Shown piece after piece: positions 1 to 10,362 of a DNA stretch of 43,561 bases. The position numbers were made by a program, and so were the translations under genes. The DNA lies in contig NEEC01000038.1 of the NCBI GenBank assembly GCA_002189035.1, forward strand, positions 1-43,561, given 5' to 3'. Position 1 is the stretch's first letter. Each line of letters begins with the position of its first letter. This stretch comes from Utricularia gibba (taxonomy: Eukaryota; Streptophyta; Magnoliopsida; Lamiales; Lentibulariaceae). The notes under the pieces are model-generated. The model searched no databases. It was not told where the DNA came from and worked only from the letters and a program-made list of their open reading frames with translations.

Positions 1-3000
1 AGTGCACCCAAGACCGCCTCTCAAGTATAAAAGTAAGTTGTTGAAAAATCATGTGGGGTGCACATGATATCGCAATTTAAACAAATGCATCATTTTTTTA
101 ATCGATTTGCATCCGGTTGACCTCATGAGCCATACAGAATCGGGGTCAAGGACCAAGTTCCCAGCGAGACTGGCCCCACAAAACGAGAAGCGGTTCCTTG
201 AAAAACCATGTAGGCAGCCCCCGAAAACCGAACGATATCAAATTTATCACTTTATTTGTGGGCTACAACTAACTCTCGGCGCAAGCCAAACCTTACCTTT
301 GTCCCGTTCAAGGTGCACCCAAGACCGCCTCCCCAAGTATAAAGTAAGTTGTTGAAAAAATCATGTGGGGTGCACGTGATATCGCAATTTAAACAAATGC
401 ATCATTTTTTTTAATCGATTTGCATCCGGTTGACCTCATGAGCCATACAGAATCGGGGTCAAGGACCAAGTTCCCAGCGAGACTGGCCGCCACAAAACGA
501 GAAGCGGTTCCTTGAAAAACCATGTAGGCAGCCCCCGAAAACCGAACGATAAAAATACATCACTTTATTTGCCGGGCTACAACTAACTCTCGGGCAAGCC
601 AAACCTTACCTTTGTCCCGTTCCAGCTGCACCCAAGACCGCCTCCTCAAGTATAAAGTAAGTTGTTGAAAAAATCATGTGGGGTGCACATGATATCGCAA
701 TTTAAACAAATGCATCATTTTTTTTAATCGATTTGCATCCGGTTGACCTCATGAGCCATACAGAATCGGGGTCAAGGACCAAGTTCCCAGCGAGACTGGC
801 CGCCACAAAACGAGAAGCGGTTCCTTGAAAAACCATGTAGGCAGCCCCGAAAACCGAACGATAATAAATACATCACTTTATTTGCGGGCTACAACTAACT
901 CTCGGCGCAAGCCAAACCTTACCTTTGTCCCGTTCAGCTGCACCCAAGACCGCCTCTCAAGTATAAAGTAAGTTGTTGAAAAAATCATGTGGGGTGCACG
1001 TGATATCGCAATTTAAACAAATGCATCATTTTTTTTAATCGATTTGCATCCGGTTGACCTCATGAGCCATACAGAATCGGGGTCAAGGACCAAGTTCCCA
1101 GCGAGACTGGCCGCCACAAAACGAGAAGCGGTTCCTTGAAAACCATGTAGGCAGCCCCGAAAACCGAACGATAATAAATACATCACTTTATTTGTGGGCT
1201 ACAACTAACTCTCGGCGCAAGCCAAACCTTACCTTTGTCCCGTTCAAGGTGCACCCCAAGACCGCCTCCTCAAGTATAAAGTAAGTTGTTGAAAAAATCA
1301 TGTGGGGTGCACGATATCGCAATTTAAACAAATGCATCATTTTTTTTAATCGATTTGCATCCGGTTGACCTCATGAGCCATACAGAATCGGGGTCAAGGA
1401 CCAAGTTCCCAGCGAGACTGGCCGCCACAAAACGAGAAGCGGTTCCTTGAAAAACCATGTAGGCAGCCCCCGAAAACCGAACGATAATAAATACATCACT
1501 TTATTTGCCGGGCTACAACTAACTCTCGGCGCAAGCCAAACCTTACCTTTGTCCCGTTCTGCACCCAAGACCGCCTCCTCAAGTATAAAGTAAGTTGTTG
1601 AAAAAAATCATGTGGGGTGCACGTGATATCGCAATTTAAACAAATGCATCATTTTTTTTAATCGATTTGCATCCGGTTGACCTCATGAGCCATACAGAAT
1701 CGGGGTCAAAACCAAGTTCCCAGCGAGACTGGCCGCCACAAAACGAGAAGCGGTTCCTTGAAAAACCATGTAGGCAGCCCCCGAAAACCGAACGATAAAA
1801 AATACATCACTTTATTTGTCGGGCTACAACTAACTCTCGGCGCAAGCCAAACCTTACCTTTGTCCGTTCCAGGTGCACCCAAGACCGCCTCCTCAAGTAT
1901 AAAGTAAGTTGTTGAAAAAATCATGTGGGGTGCACGTGATATCGCAATTTAAACAAATGCATCATTTTTTTTAATCGATTTGCATCCGGTTGACCTCATG
2001 AGCCATACAGAATCGGGGTCAAGGACCAAGTTCCCAGCGAGACTGGCCGCCACAAAACGAGAAGCGGTTCCTTGAAAAACCATGTAGGCAGCCCCGAAAA
2101 CCGAACGATATAAATATCACTTTATTTGTGGGGCTACAACTAACTCTCGGCGCAAGCCAAACCTTACCTTTGTCCCGTTCAAGGTGCACCCCAAGACCGC
2201 CTCCTCAAGTATAAAGTAAGTTGTTGAAAAAAATCATGTGGGGTGCACGTCATATCGCAATTTAAACAAATGCATCATTTTTTTTAATCGATTTGCATCC
2301 GGTTGACCTCATGAGCCATACAGAATCGGGGTCAAAAACCAATTCCCAGCGAGACTGGCCGCCACAAAACGAGAAGCGGTTCCTGAAAAACCATGTAGGC
2401 AGCCCCCGAAAACCGAACGATAAAAATACATCACTTTATTTGCCGGGCTACAACTAACTCTCGCCGCAAGCCAAACCTTACCTTTGTCCGTTCCAGCTGC
2501 ACCCAAGACCGCCTCCTCAAGTATAAAGTAAGTTGTTGAAAAAATCATGTGGGGTGCACATGATATCGCAATTTAAACAAATGCATCATTTTTTTTAATC
2601 GATTTGCATCCGGTTGACCTCATGAGCCATACAGGGGGTAAGGACCAAGTTCCCAGCGAGACTGGCCGCCACAAAACGAGAAGCGTTCCTTGAAAAACCA
2701 TGTAGGCAGCCCCGAAAACCGAACGATATAAATACATCACTTTATTTGTCGGGCTACAACTAACTCTCGGCGCAAGCCAAACCTTACCTTTGTCCCGTTC
2801 CAGCTGCACCCAAGACCGCCTCTCAAGTATAAAGTAAGTTGTTGAAAAAATCATGTGGGGTGCACGTGATATCGCAATTTAAACAAATGCATCATTTTTT
2901 TTAATCGATTTGCATCCGGTTGACCTCATGAGCCATACAGAATCGGGGTCAAGGACCAAGTTCCCAGCGAGACTGGCCGCCACAAAACGAGAAGCGGTTC

Positions 3001-5550
3001 CTTGAAAAACCATGTAGGCAGCCCCGAAAACCGAACGATAATAAATACATCACTTTATTTGCGGGCTACAACTAACTCTCGGCGCAAGCCAAACCTTACC
3101 TTTGTCCCGTTCCAGTGCACCCCAAGACCGCCTCCTCAAGTATAAAGTAAGTTGTTGAAAAAATCATGTGGGGTGCACGTGATATCGCAATTTAAACAAA
3201 TGCATTTTTTTTAATCGATTTGCATCCGGTTGACCTCATGAGCCATACAGAATCGGGTCAAGACCAAGTTCCCAGCGAGACTGGCCGCACAAAACGAGAA
3301 GCGGTTCCTTGAAAAACCATGTAGGCAGCCCCGAAAACCGAACGATAATAATCACTTTATTTGGGGCTACAACTAACTCTCGCCGCAAGCCAAACCTTAC
3401 CTTTGTCCCGTTTGCACCCAAGACCGCCTCCAAGTATAAAGTAAGTTGTTGAAAAAATCATGTGGGGTGCACATGATATCGCAATTTAACAAATGCATCA
3501 TTTTTTTAATCGATTTGCATCGGTTGACCTCATGAGCCATACAGAATCGGGGTAAAGGACCAATTTCCCAGCGAGACTGGCCGCCACAAAACGAGAAGCG
3601 GTTCCTTGAAAAACCATGTAGGTAGCCCCGAAAACCGAACGATAATAAATACATCACTTTATTTGCGGCTACAACTAACTCTCGGCGCAAGCCAAACCTT
3701 ACCTTTGTCCCGTTCCAGTGCACCCAAGACCGCCTCCTCAAGTATAAAGTAAGTTGTTGAAAAAAATCATGTGGGGTGCAGTGATATCGCAATTTAAACA
3801 AATGCATCATTTTTTTTAATCGATTTGCATCCGGTTGACCTCATGAGCCATACAGAATCGGGGTCAAGGACCAAGTTCCCAGCGAGACTGGCCGCCACAA
3901 AACGAGAAGCGGTTCCTTGAAAAACCATGTAGGCAGCCCCCGAAAACCGAACGATAAAAAATACATCACTTTATTTGCCGGGCTACAACTAACTCTCGGC
4001 GCAAGCCAAACCTTACCTTTGTCGTTCCAGTGCACCCAAGACCGCCTCTCAAGTATAAAGTAAGTTGTTGAAAAAATCATGTGGGGTGCACGTGATATCG
4101 CAATTTAAACAAATGCATCATTTTTTTTAATCGATTTGCATCCGGTTGACCTCATGAGCCATACAGAATCGGGGTCAAGGACCAAGTTCCCAGCGAGACT
4201 GGCCGCCACAAAACGAGAAGCGGTTCCTTGAAAAACCATGTAGGCAGCCCCCGAAAACCGAACGATAATAAATACATCACTTTATTTGTGGGCTACAACT
4301 AACTCTCGCGCAAGCCAAACCTTACCTTTGTCCCGTTCAAGCTGCACCAAGACCGCCTCCTCAAGTATAAAGTAAGTTGTTGAAAAAATCATGTGGGGTG
4401 CACGTGATATCGCAATTTAAACAAATGCATCATTTTTTTTAATCGATTTGCATCCGGTTGACCTCATGAGCCATACAGAATCGGGGTCAAGGACCAAGTT
4501 CCCAGCGAGACTGGCCGCCACAAAACGAGAAGCGGTTCCTTGAAAAACCATGTAGGCAGCCCCGAAAACCGAACGATAAAAAATACATCACTTTATTTGC
4601 ACAACTAACTCTCGGCGCAAGCCAAACCTTACCTTTGTCCCGTTCATGCACCCAAGACCGCCTCCTCAAGTATAAAGTAAGTTGTTGAAAAAATCATGTG
4701 GGGTGCACGTGATATCGCAATTTAAACAAATGCATCATTTTTTTTAATCGATTTGCATCCGGTTGACCTCATGAGCCATACAGAATCGGGGTCAAGGACC
4801 AAGTTCCCAGCGAGACTGGCCGCCACAAAACGAGAAGCGGTTCCTTGAAAAACCATGTAGGCAGCCCCGAAAACCGAACGATAATAAATACATCACTTTA
4901 TTTGGGGCTACAACTAACTCTCGGCGCAAGCCAAACCTTACCTTTGTCCCGTTCAGGTGCACCCCAAGACCGCCTCCCAAGTATAAAGTAAGTTGTTGAA
5001 AAAATCATGTGGGGTGCACGTGATATCGCAATTTAAACAAATGCATCATTTTTTTAATCGATTTGCATCCGGTTGACCTCATGAGCCATACAGAATCGGG
5101 GTCAAGGACCAAGTTCCCAGCGAGACTGGCCGCCACAAAACGAGAAGCGGTTCCTTGAAAAACCATGTAGGCAGCCCCGAAAACCGAACGATAATAAATA
5201 CATCACTTTATTTGTCGGGCTACAACTAACTCTCGGCGCAAGCCAAACCTTACCTTTGTCCCGTTCCAGCTGCACCCCAAGACCGCCTCCTCAAGTATAA
5301 AGTAAGTTGTTGAAAAAATCATGTGGGTGCACGTGATATCGCAATTTAAACAAATGCATCATTTTTTTTAATCGATTTGCATCCGGTTGACCTCATGAGC
5401 CATACAGAATCGGGGTCAAGGACCAAGTTCCCAGCGAGACTGGCGCCACAAAACGAGAAGCGGTTCCTTGAAAAACCATGTAGGCAGCCCCCGAAAACCG
5501 AACGATAATAAATACATCACTTTATTTGTCGGGCTACAACTAACTCTCGC
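1..5550 (+). repeat. Regular array block 1 (about 18 units)
   Basis: Anchors lie at 101, 414, 727, 1038, 1349, 1661, 1974, 2287, 2598, 2904, 3214, 3509, 3819, 4130, 4442, 4747, 5057 and 5371. Spacing is 295-314 bp. Units differ mainly by one- or two-base changes in C, A and T runs, at ctctcg(g/c)cgc, and at the bases following actttatttg. Four units (61, 686, 2557, 3470) carry CACATG for CACGTG, with no regular period, so I see no higher-order repeat. Confidence 0.93.
1249..1312. repeat. Inverted repeat 2: GTGCACCCC / GGGGTGCAC, 46-nt loop
   Basis: GTGCACCCC (1249-1257) and GGGGTGCAC (1304-1312) are perfect 9-bp reverse complements. The right arm is nearly constant across units. The left arm varies (gtgcaccc, ctgcacccc, tgcacccc), so many units have a 7-9 bp stem. 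The loop holds ccgcctcctcaag, TATAAA and ttgaaaaaatc. It is similar in geometry to inverted repeat 1 but does not sit at the homologous place in the other half-unit. Confidence 0.6.
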
Positions 5551-5700
5551 GCAAGCAAGCCAAACCTCCTCACCTTATCGTCCATCGATTTGCATCCGGT
5601 TGACCTCATGAGCCATACAGAATCACCCCCAGCGAGACCGCCTCCCAAGTAATAAATATCACTTTATTTGTACAGTTGTTGAAAGAAAGTCATGTGGGGT
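5551..5700 (+). repeat. Rearranged junction containing a half-length unit
   Basis: The regular array breaks at a gcaagcaagcc stutter. The anchor at 5584 is followed by the next at 5743, only 159 bp on. Within this short unit the beta sequence cccagcgagac continues as alpha cgcctcccaagta. The switch lies at the homologous gac..ccgcc word of the two halves. A stray aataaatatcactttatttg fragment from alpha then replaces the expected taaagtaag. Regular units resume at once. Confidence 0.7.
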
Positions 5701-6101
5701 GCACGTGATATCGCAATTTAAACAAATGCATCATTTTTTTTAATCGATTTGCATCCGGTTGACCTCATGAGCCATACAGAATCGGGGTCAAGGACCAAGT
5801 TCCCAGCGAGACTGGCCGCCACAAAACGAGAAGCGGTTCCTTGAAAAACCATGTAGGCAGCCCCCGAAAACCGAACGATATAAATACATCACTTTATTTG
5901 TCGGGCTACAACTAACTCTCGCCGCAAGCCAAACCTTACCTTTGTCCCGTTCAGGTGCACCCCAAGACCGCCTCCCCAAGTATAAAGTAAGTTGTTGAAA
6001 AAATCATGTGGGGTGCACGTGATATCGCAATTTAAACAAATGCATCATTTTTTTTAATCGATTTGCATCCGGTTGACCTCATGAGCCATACAGAATCGGG
6101 G

Positions 6102-6158
6102 TCAAGGACCAAGTTCCCAGCGAGACTGGCCGCCACAAAACGAGAAGCGGTTCCTTGA
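6102..6158. repeat. Inverted repeat 1: TCAAGGA / TCCTTGA, 43-nt loop
   Basis: TCAAGGA at 6102-6108 is the exact reverse complement of TCCTTGA at 6152-6158. Allowing one bulged T extends the stem to tcaaggacc / ggttccttga. The arms are present in nearly every complete unit. This could form a cruciform or RNA hairpin, but a 7-bp stem with a long loop is weak, so a structural role is inference only. Confidence 0.6.
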
Positions 6159-6193
6159 AAAACCATGTAGGCAGCCCCCGAAAACCGAACGAT

Positions 6194-6213
6194 AATAAAT
6201 ACATCACTTTATT
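6194..6213. repeat. Small AT hairpin with AATAAA on both strands
   Basis: AATAAA-tacatcac-TTTATT is a perfect 6-bp inverted repeat with an 8-nt loop. Each arm reads as the canonical polyadenylation hexamer on its own strand. It recurs in units with the gataataaat spelling. Other units carry gataaaaaat, gataaaaat or gatataaat and lose part of the left arm. If the satellite is transcribed it could promote 3' end formation in either direction, but an AT-rich chance origin is equally plausible. Confidence 0.4.
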
Positions 6214-6296
6214 TGTCGGGCTACAACTAACTCTCGGCGCAAGCCAAACCTTACCTTTGTCCCGTTCCAGCTGCACCCCAAGACCGCCTCCTCAAG

Positions 6297-6308
6297 TATA
6301 AAGTAAGT
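6297..6308 (+). promoter_or_regulatory. TATAAA followed by GTAAGT (possible promoter / donor-like words)
   Basis: Every regular unit contains ctcaagTATAAAGTAAGTtg. TATAAA matches a TATA-box core and GTAAGT matches the 5' splice-donor consensus. No matching gene, initiator or acceptor is recognised. These are short words repeated by the array, so they indicate at most a potential for satellite transcription. Confidence 0.2.
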
Positions 6309-6331
6309 TGTTGAAAAAATCATGTGGGGTG

Positions 6332-6337
6332 CACGTG
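6332..6337. promoter_or_regulatory. CACGTG palindrome (E-box / G-box word)
   Basis: The palindrome CACGTG follows ggggtg in most units. In at least twelve units it is CACATG instead (for example 61, 686, 2557, 3470, 8525, 9311, 16064, 27238, 30754, 32774, 42002, 42727). CACGTG is a core recognised by bHLH or bZIP proteins in many eukaryotes. Binding here is untested inference. Confidence 0.25.
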
Positions 6338-6343
6338 ATATCG

Positions 6344-6384
6344 CAATTTAAACAAATGCATCATTTTTTTTAATCGATTTGCAT
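6344..6384 (+). other. AT-rich segment with T8 tract and ATTTGCAT octamer
   Basis: The stretch caatttaaac, aaatgcatca, an 8-T run, then taatcgATTTGCAT is the most AT-rich part of the unit and among its most invariant. ATTTGCAT (6377-6384) is the exact reverse complement of the POU-domain octamer ATGCAAAT. Rigid T tracts affect nucleosome placement and recur here once per unit. The octamer has no known meaning outside animals and may be coincidence. Confidence 0.4.
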
Positions 6385-9300
6385 CCGGTTGACCTCATGA
6401 GCCATACAGAATCGGGGTCAAGGACCAAGTTCCCAGCGAGACTGGCCGCCACAAAACGAGAAGCGGTTCCTTGAAAAACCATGTAGGCAGCCCCGAAAAC
6501 CGAACGATAATAAATACATCACTTTATTTGTCGGGCTACAACTAACTCTCGGCGCAAGCCAAACCTTACCTTTGTCCCGTTGTGCACCCCAAGACCGCCT
6601 CCTCAAGTATAAAGTAAGTTGTTGAAAAAATCATGTGGGGTGCACGTGATATCGCAATTTAAACAAATGCATCATTTTTTTTAATCGATTTGCATCCGGT
6701 TGACCTCATGAGCCATACAGAATCGGGGTCAAGGACCAAGTTCCCAGCGAGACTGGCCGCCACAAAACGAGAAGCGGTTCCTTGAAAAACCATGTAGGCA
6801 GCCCCCGAAAACCGAACGATAATAAATACATCACTTTATTTGGGGCTACAACTAACTCTCGCGCAAGCCAAACCTTACCTTTGTCCCGTTCAGTGCACCC
6901 AAGACCGCCTCCTCAAGTATAAAGTAAGTTGTTGAAAAAATCATGTGGGGTGCACCGCAATTTAAACAAATGCATCATTTTTTTTAATCGATTTGCATCT
7001 TGACCTCATGAGCCATACAGAATCGGGGTCAAGGACCAAGTTCCCAGCGAGACTGGCCGCCACAAAACGAGAAGCGGTTCCTTGAAAAACCATGTAGGCA
7101 GCCCCGAAAACCGAACGATAATAAATACATCACTTTATTTGTGGGCTACAACTAACTCTCGCGCAAGCCAAACCTTACCTTTGTCCCGTTCCATGCACCC
7201 CAAGACCGCCTCCTCAAGTATAAAGTAAGTTGTTGAAAAAATCATGTGGGGTGCACGTGATATCGCAATTTAAACAAATGCATCATTTTTTTTAATCGAT
7301 TTGCATCCGGTTGACCTCATGAGCCATACAGAATCGGGGTCAAGGACCAAGTTCCCAGCGAGACTGGCCGCCACAAAACGAGAAGCGGTTCCTTGAAAAA
7401 CCATGTAGGCAGCCCCGAAAACCGAACGATAATAAATACATCACTTTATTTGTCGGGCTACAACTAACTCTCGGCGCAAGCCAAACCTTACCTTTGTCCG
7501 TTCAGGTGCACCCAAGACCGCCTCCTCAAGTATAAAGTAAGTTGTTGAAAAAATCATGTGGGGTGCACGTGATATCGCAATTTAAACAAATGCATCATTT
7601 TTTTTAATCGATTTGCATCCGGTTGACCTCATGAGCCATACAGAATCGGGGTCAAGGACCAAGTTCCCAGCGAGACTGGCCGCCACAAAACGAGAAGCGG
7701 TTCCTTGAAAAACCATGTAGGCAGCCCCCGAAAACCGAACGATAATAAATACATCACTTTATTTGGGGCTACAACTAACTCTCGGCGCAAGCCAAACCTT
7801 ACCTTTGTCCCGTTCCAACTCCTCAAGTATAAAGTAAGTTGTTGAAAAAATCATGTGGGGTGCACGTGATATCGCAATTTAAACAAATGCATCATTTTTT
7901 TTAATCGATTTGCATCCGGTTGACCTCATGAGCCATACAGAATCGGGGTCAAGACCAAGTTCCAGCGAGACTGGCCGCCACAAAACGAGAAGCGGTTCCT
8001 TGAAAAACCATGTAGGCAGCCCCGAAAACCGAACGATAAAAATACATCACTTTATTTGTGGGGGCGCAAGCCACCGCACATGTATAAAGTAAGTTGTTGA
8101 AAAAATCATGTGGGGTGCACGTGATATCGCAATTTAAACAAATGCATCATTTTTTTTAATCGATTTGCATCCGGTTGACCTCATGAGCCATACAGAATCG
8201 GGGTCAAGGACCAAGTTCCCAGCGAGACTGGCCGCCACAAAACGAGAAGCGGTTCCTTGAAAAACCATGTAGGCAGCCCCGAAAACCGAACGATAAAAAT
8301 ACATCACTTTATTTGACAACGGCGCATTAAAACCCCAAGACCGCCTCCCCACAGTCGGGCAGTTCGGGGTCAAGGACCAAGTTCCCAGCGAGACTGGCCG
8401 CCACAAAACGAGAAGCGGTTCCTTGAAAAACCATGTAGGCAGCCCCGAAAACCGAACGATGTGTTAAGACCCAAGACCGCCTCCTCAAGTATAAAGTAAG
8501 TTGTTGAAAAAATCATGTGGGGTGCACATGATATCGCAATTTAAACAAATGCATCATTTTTTTAATCGATTTGCATCCGGTTGACCTCATGAGCCATACA
8601 GAATCGGGGTCAAGGACCAAGTTCCCAGCGAGACTGGCCGCCACAAAACGAGAAGCGGTTCCTTGAAAACCATGTAGGCAGCCCCCGAAAACCGAACGAT
8701 GAGGCGCAAGCCAAACCTTACAGACCTCCTCAACATGTGGGGTGCACGTGATATCGCAATTTAAACAAATGCATCATTTTTTTTAATCGATTTGCATCCG
8801 GTTGACCTCATGAGCCATACAGAATCGGGGTCAAGGACCAAGTTCCCAGCGAGACTGGCCGCCACAAAACGAGAAGCGGTTCAGCTAGAAACTAACCATG
8901 TCCCGTTCCAGGCACCCAAGACCGCCTCCTCAAGTATAAAGTAAGTTGTTGAAAAAATCATGTGGGGTGCACGTGATATCGCAATTTAAACAAATGCATC
9001 ATTTTTTTTAATCGATTTGCATCCGGTTGACCTCATGAGCCATACAGAATCGGGGTCAAGGACCAAGTTCCCAGCGAGACTGGCCGCCACAAAACGAGAA
9101 GCGGTTCCTTGAAAAACCATGTAGGCAGCCCCCGAAAACCGAACGATAATAAATACATCACTTTATTTGTCGGGCTACAACTAACTCTCGCGCAAGCCAA
9201 ACCTTACCTTTGTCCCGTTCCAGTGCATGTGGGGTGCACGTGATATCGCAAGCATCCGCCTCCTCAAGTATAAGGAGTAAGACTTGTGTAGGCAAAAATC

Positions 9301-9440
9301 ATGTGGGGTGCACATGATATCGCAATTTAAACAAATGCATCATTTTTTTTAATCGATTTGCATCCGGTTGACCTCATGAGCCATACAGAATCGGGGTCAA
9401 GGACCAAGTTCCCAGCGAGACTGGCACAAAACGAGAAGCG

Positions 9441-9672
9441 GACCCATGAGCATTAAAACAAGGCAATCGCTTGCAAAATCGATTTGCATCCGTATTTGTG
9501 AGCGATGTACTAACTCTCGGAAGCCAAGTTTCCTACATCACCTTTGCGGGCAAGCGGTTTCCTTGTCAAAAACCTTACATGTGTTAAGCACCCCAAGTCA
9601 TGTGGGGTGCAACAAATGCATCATCGATAATCCGGTTTGCCTTTCATGTTGACGCATGAGACCTCACAATAT
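9441..9672 (+). repeat. Highly degenerate satellite stretch
   Basis: Only short satellite words survive: gatttgcatccg, actaactctcgg, catgtggggtgc and aaatgcatcatcgat. They are separated by bases that fit no unit position, such as gcattaaaacaaggcaatcg. Several of these words keep the order they have in a unit. An apparent 68-codon open frame across it has no recognisable domain and is considered chance. Confidence 0.6.
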
Positions 9673-10215
9673 TAAACAAATGCATCATTTTTTTTAATCG
9701 ATTTGCATCCGGTTGACCTCATGAGCCATACAGAATCGGGGTCAAGGACCAAGTTCCCAGCGAGACTGGCCGCCACAAAACGAGAAGCGGTTCCTTGAAA
9801 AACCATGTAGGCAGCCCCGAAAACCGAACGATAATAAATACATCACTTTATTTGACAACTAACTCTCGGCGCAAGCCAAACCTTACCTAAAAATGCATCA
9901 CCAATTTGCATCCGATTTGCATCCGGTTGACCTCATGAGCCATACAGAATCGGGGTCAAGGTTCTTTCCTTGAAGCAAAAACCTACATCACTTTATTTGC
10001 GGGCTACAACTAACTCTCGGCGCAAGCCAAACCTTACAGGTCCTCAAGTATAAAGTAAGTTGTTGAAAAAATCATGTGGGGTGCACCAATAAACAAATGC
10101 ATCATTTTTTTTAATCGATTTGCATCCGGTTGACCTCATGAGCCATACCGAAGTATTAAGTTACATCACTTTATTTGTTGGCGCTTACATGTCGCAATCG
10201 GCATCATTTTTTTTA

Positions 10216-10362
10216 ATCGATTTGCATCCGGTTGACCTCATGAGCCATACAGAATCCAAGGACCAAGTTCCCAGCGAGACTGGCCGCCACAAAACGAGAA
10301 GCGGTTCCTTGAAAAACCATGTAGGCAGCCCCGAAAACCGAACATGATAATAATTTATGCAC
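10216..10362 (+). repeat. Half-length hybrid unit (147 bp)
   Basis: From the anchor at 10216 the beta half runs cleanly into the start of alpha as far as ccgaac. It then reads atgataataatttatgcac and re-enters beta at acatcgatttgcatcc (10361). The switch from alpha aataaatacatc to beta aaatgcatc...atcgattt lies in the homologous segment of the two halves, removing about one half-unit. It complements the unit at 5584, which switches beta to alpha. Confidence 0.6.

Larger units (their letters stand above)
6155..6310 (+). repeat. Half-unit alpha of the monomer (156 bp)
   Basis: Alpha begins ttgaaaaaccatgtagg and ends gtataaagtaagttg. It aligns with beta, which follows it directly. The first 18 alignment columns (ttgaaaaaccatgtagg against ttgaaaaaatcatgtggg) match at 15. 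The word aaatacatcactttattt (from 6197) matches aaatgcatcatttttttt (from 6354) at 15 of 18 positions with an offset of 157. Weaker matches follow at agcca (6242 against 6400), gttcc(c)agc (6264 against 6429) and gac..ccgcc (6282 against 6440). Offsets stay between 156 and 165, so this is end-to-end similarity and not one chance word. Alpha is the more variable half and is often partly missing in irregular stretches. Confidence 0.8.
6155..6470 (+). repeat. Reference full-length monomer (316 bp, diverged dimer)
   Basis: This copy is chosen as a complete, undisturbed example. It is framed to start at ttgaaaaaccatgtagg so that the two internal halves are visible: alpha 6155-6310 and beta 6311-6470. 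In order it holds the gccccc-gaaaaccgaacg segment, an AT hairpin, ctctcggcgcaagcc, the left arm of inverted repeat 2, TATAAA-GTAAGT, ggggtgcacgtgatatc, an AT-rich stretch with T8, the ATTTGCAT octamer, cctcatgagcc, and inverted repeat 1. Across the array the segment from aaatgcatc to cgaaaaccgaacga is nearly invariant. The segment from gataataaat to ccgcctcctcaag varies in length and is where most deletions fall. Confidence 0.9.
6311..6470 (+). repeat. Half-unit beta of the monomer (160 bp)
   Basis: Beta begins ttgaaaaaatcatgtggg and runs through ggggtgcacgtgatatc, the AT-rich T8 stretch, the ATTTGCAT octamer, cctcatgagcc and the tcaagga arm to gcggttcc. It is the diverged sister of alpha. 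Copies of beta from aaatgcatc onward are nearly identical throughout the window, and the same stretch survives even where the array is shuffled. That suggests either that this half is under stronger homogenisation or constraint, or that the assembler recovers it more easily. Confidence 0.8.
5691..8056 (+). repeat. Regular array block 2 (about 8 units)
   Basis: Anchors lie at 5743, 6057, 6373, 6684, 6987, 7295, 7607 and 7904, spaced 297-316 bp. The unit at 6987 has lost a few bases at catcc-ggttgacc. The unit at 7904 is cut short in alpha near 8057. This block contains the reference monomer. Confidence 0.92.

Noticed and set aside
3397-3810. Longest open frame in the window (137 codons, minus strand)
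   Set aside because: It is two successive satellite units read in different frames and joined by chance length changes. The amino acid content is just translated repeat.
6068-6090. Pol III B-box / tRNA-derived SINE in ccggttgacctc
   Set aside because: It lacks the GGTTCGAnnCC pattern, has no A box at proper distance and no 3' tail. It repeats only as part of the satellite.
6168-6195. CENP-B box on the minus strand in cgttcggttttcgggg
   Set aside because: Compared with the core TTCGnnnnAnnCGGG it fails at the required A and at the first base of CGGG, so it is a near miss and not a match.
9446-9652. Novel 68-codon plus-strand gene in a degenerate stretch
   Set aside because: It overlaps broken satellite words, has no evident start signal or domain, and open frames of this length are expected by chance here.
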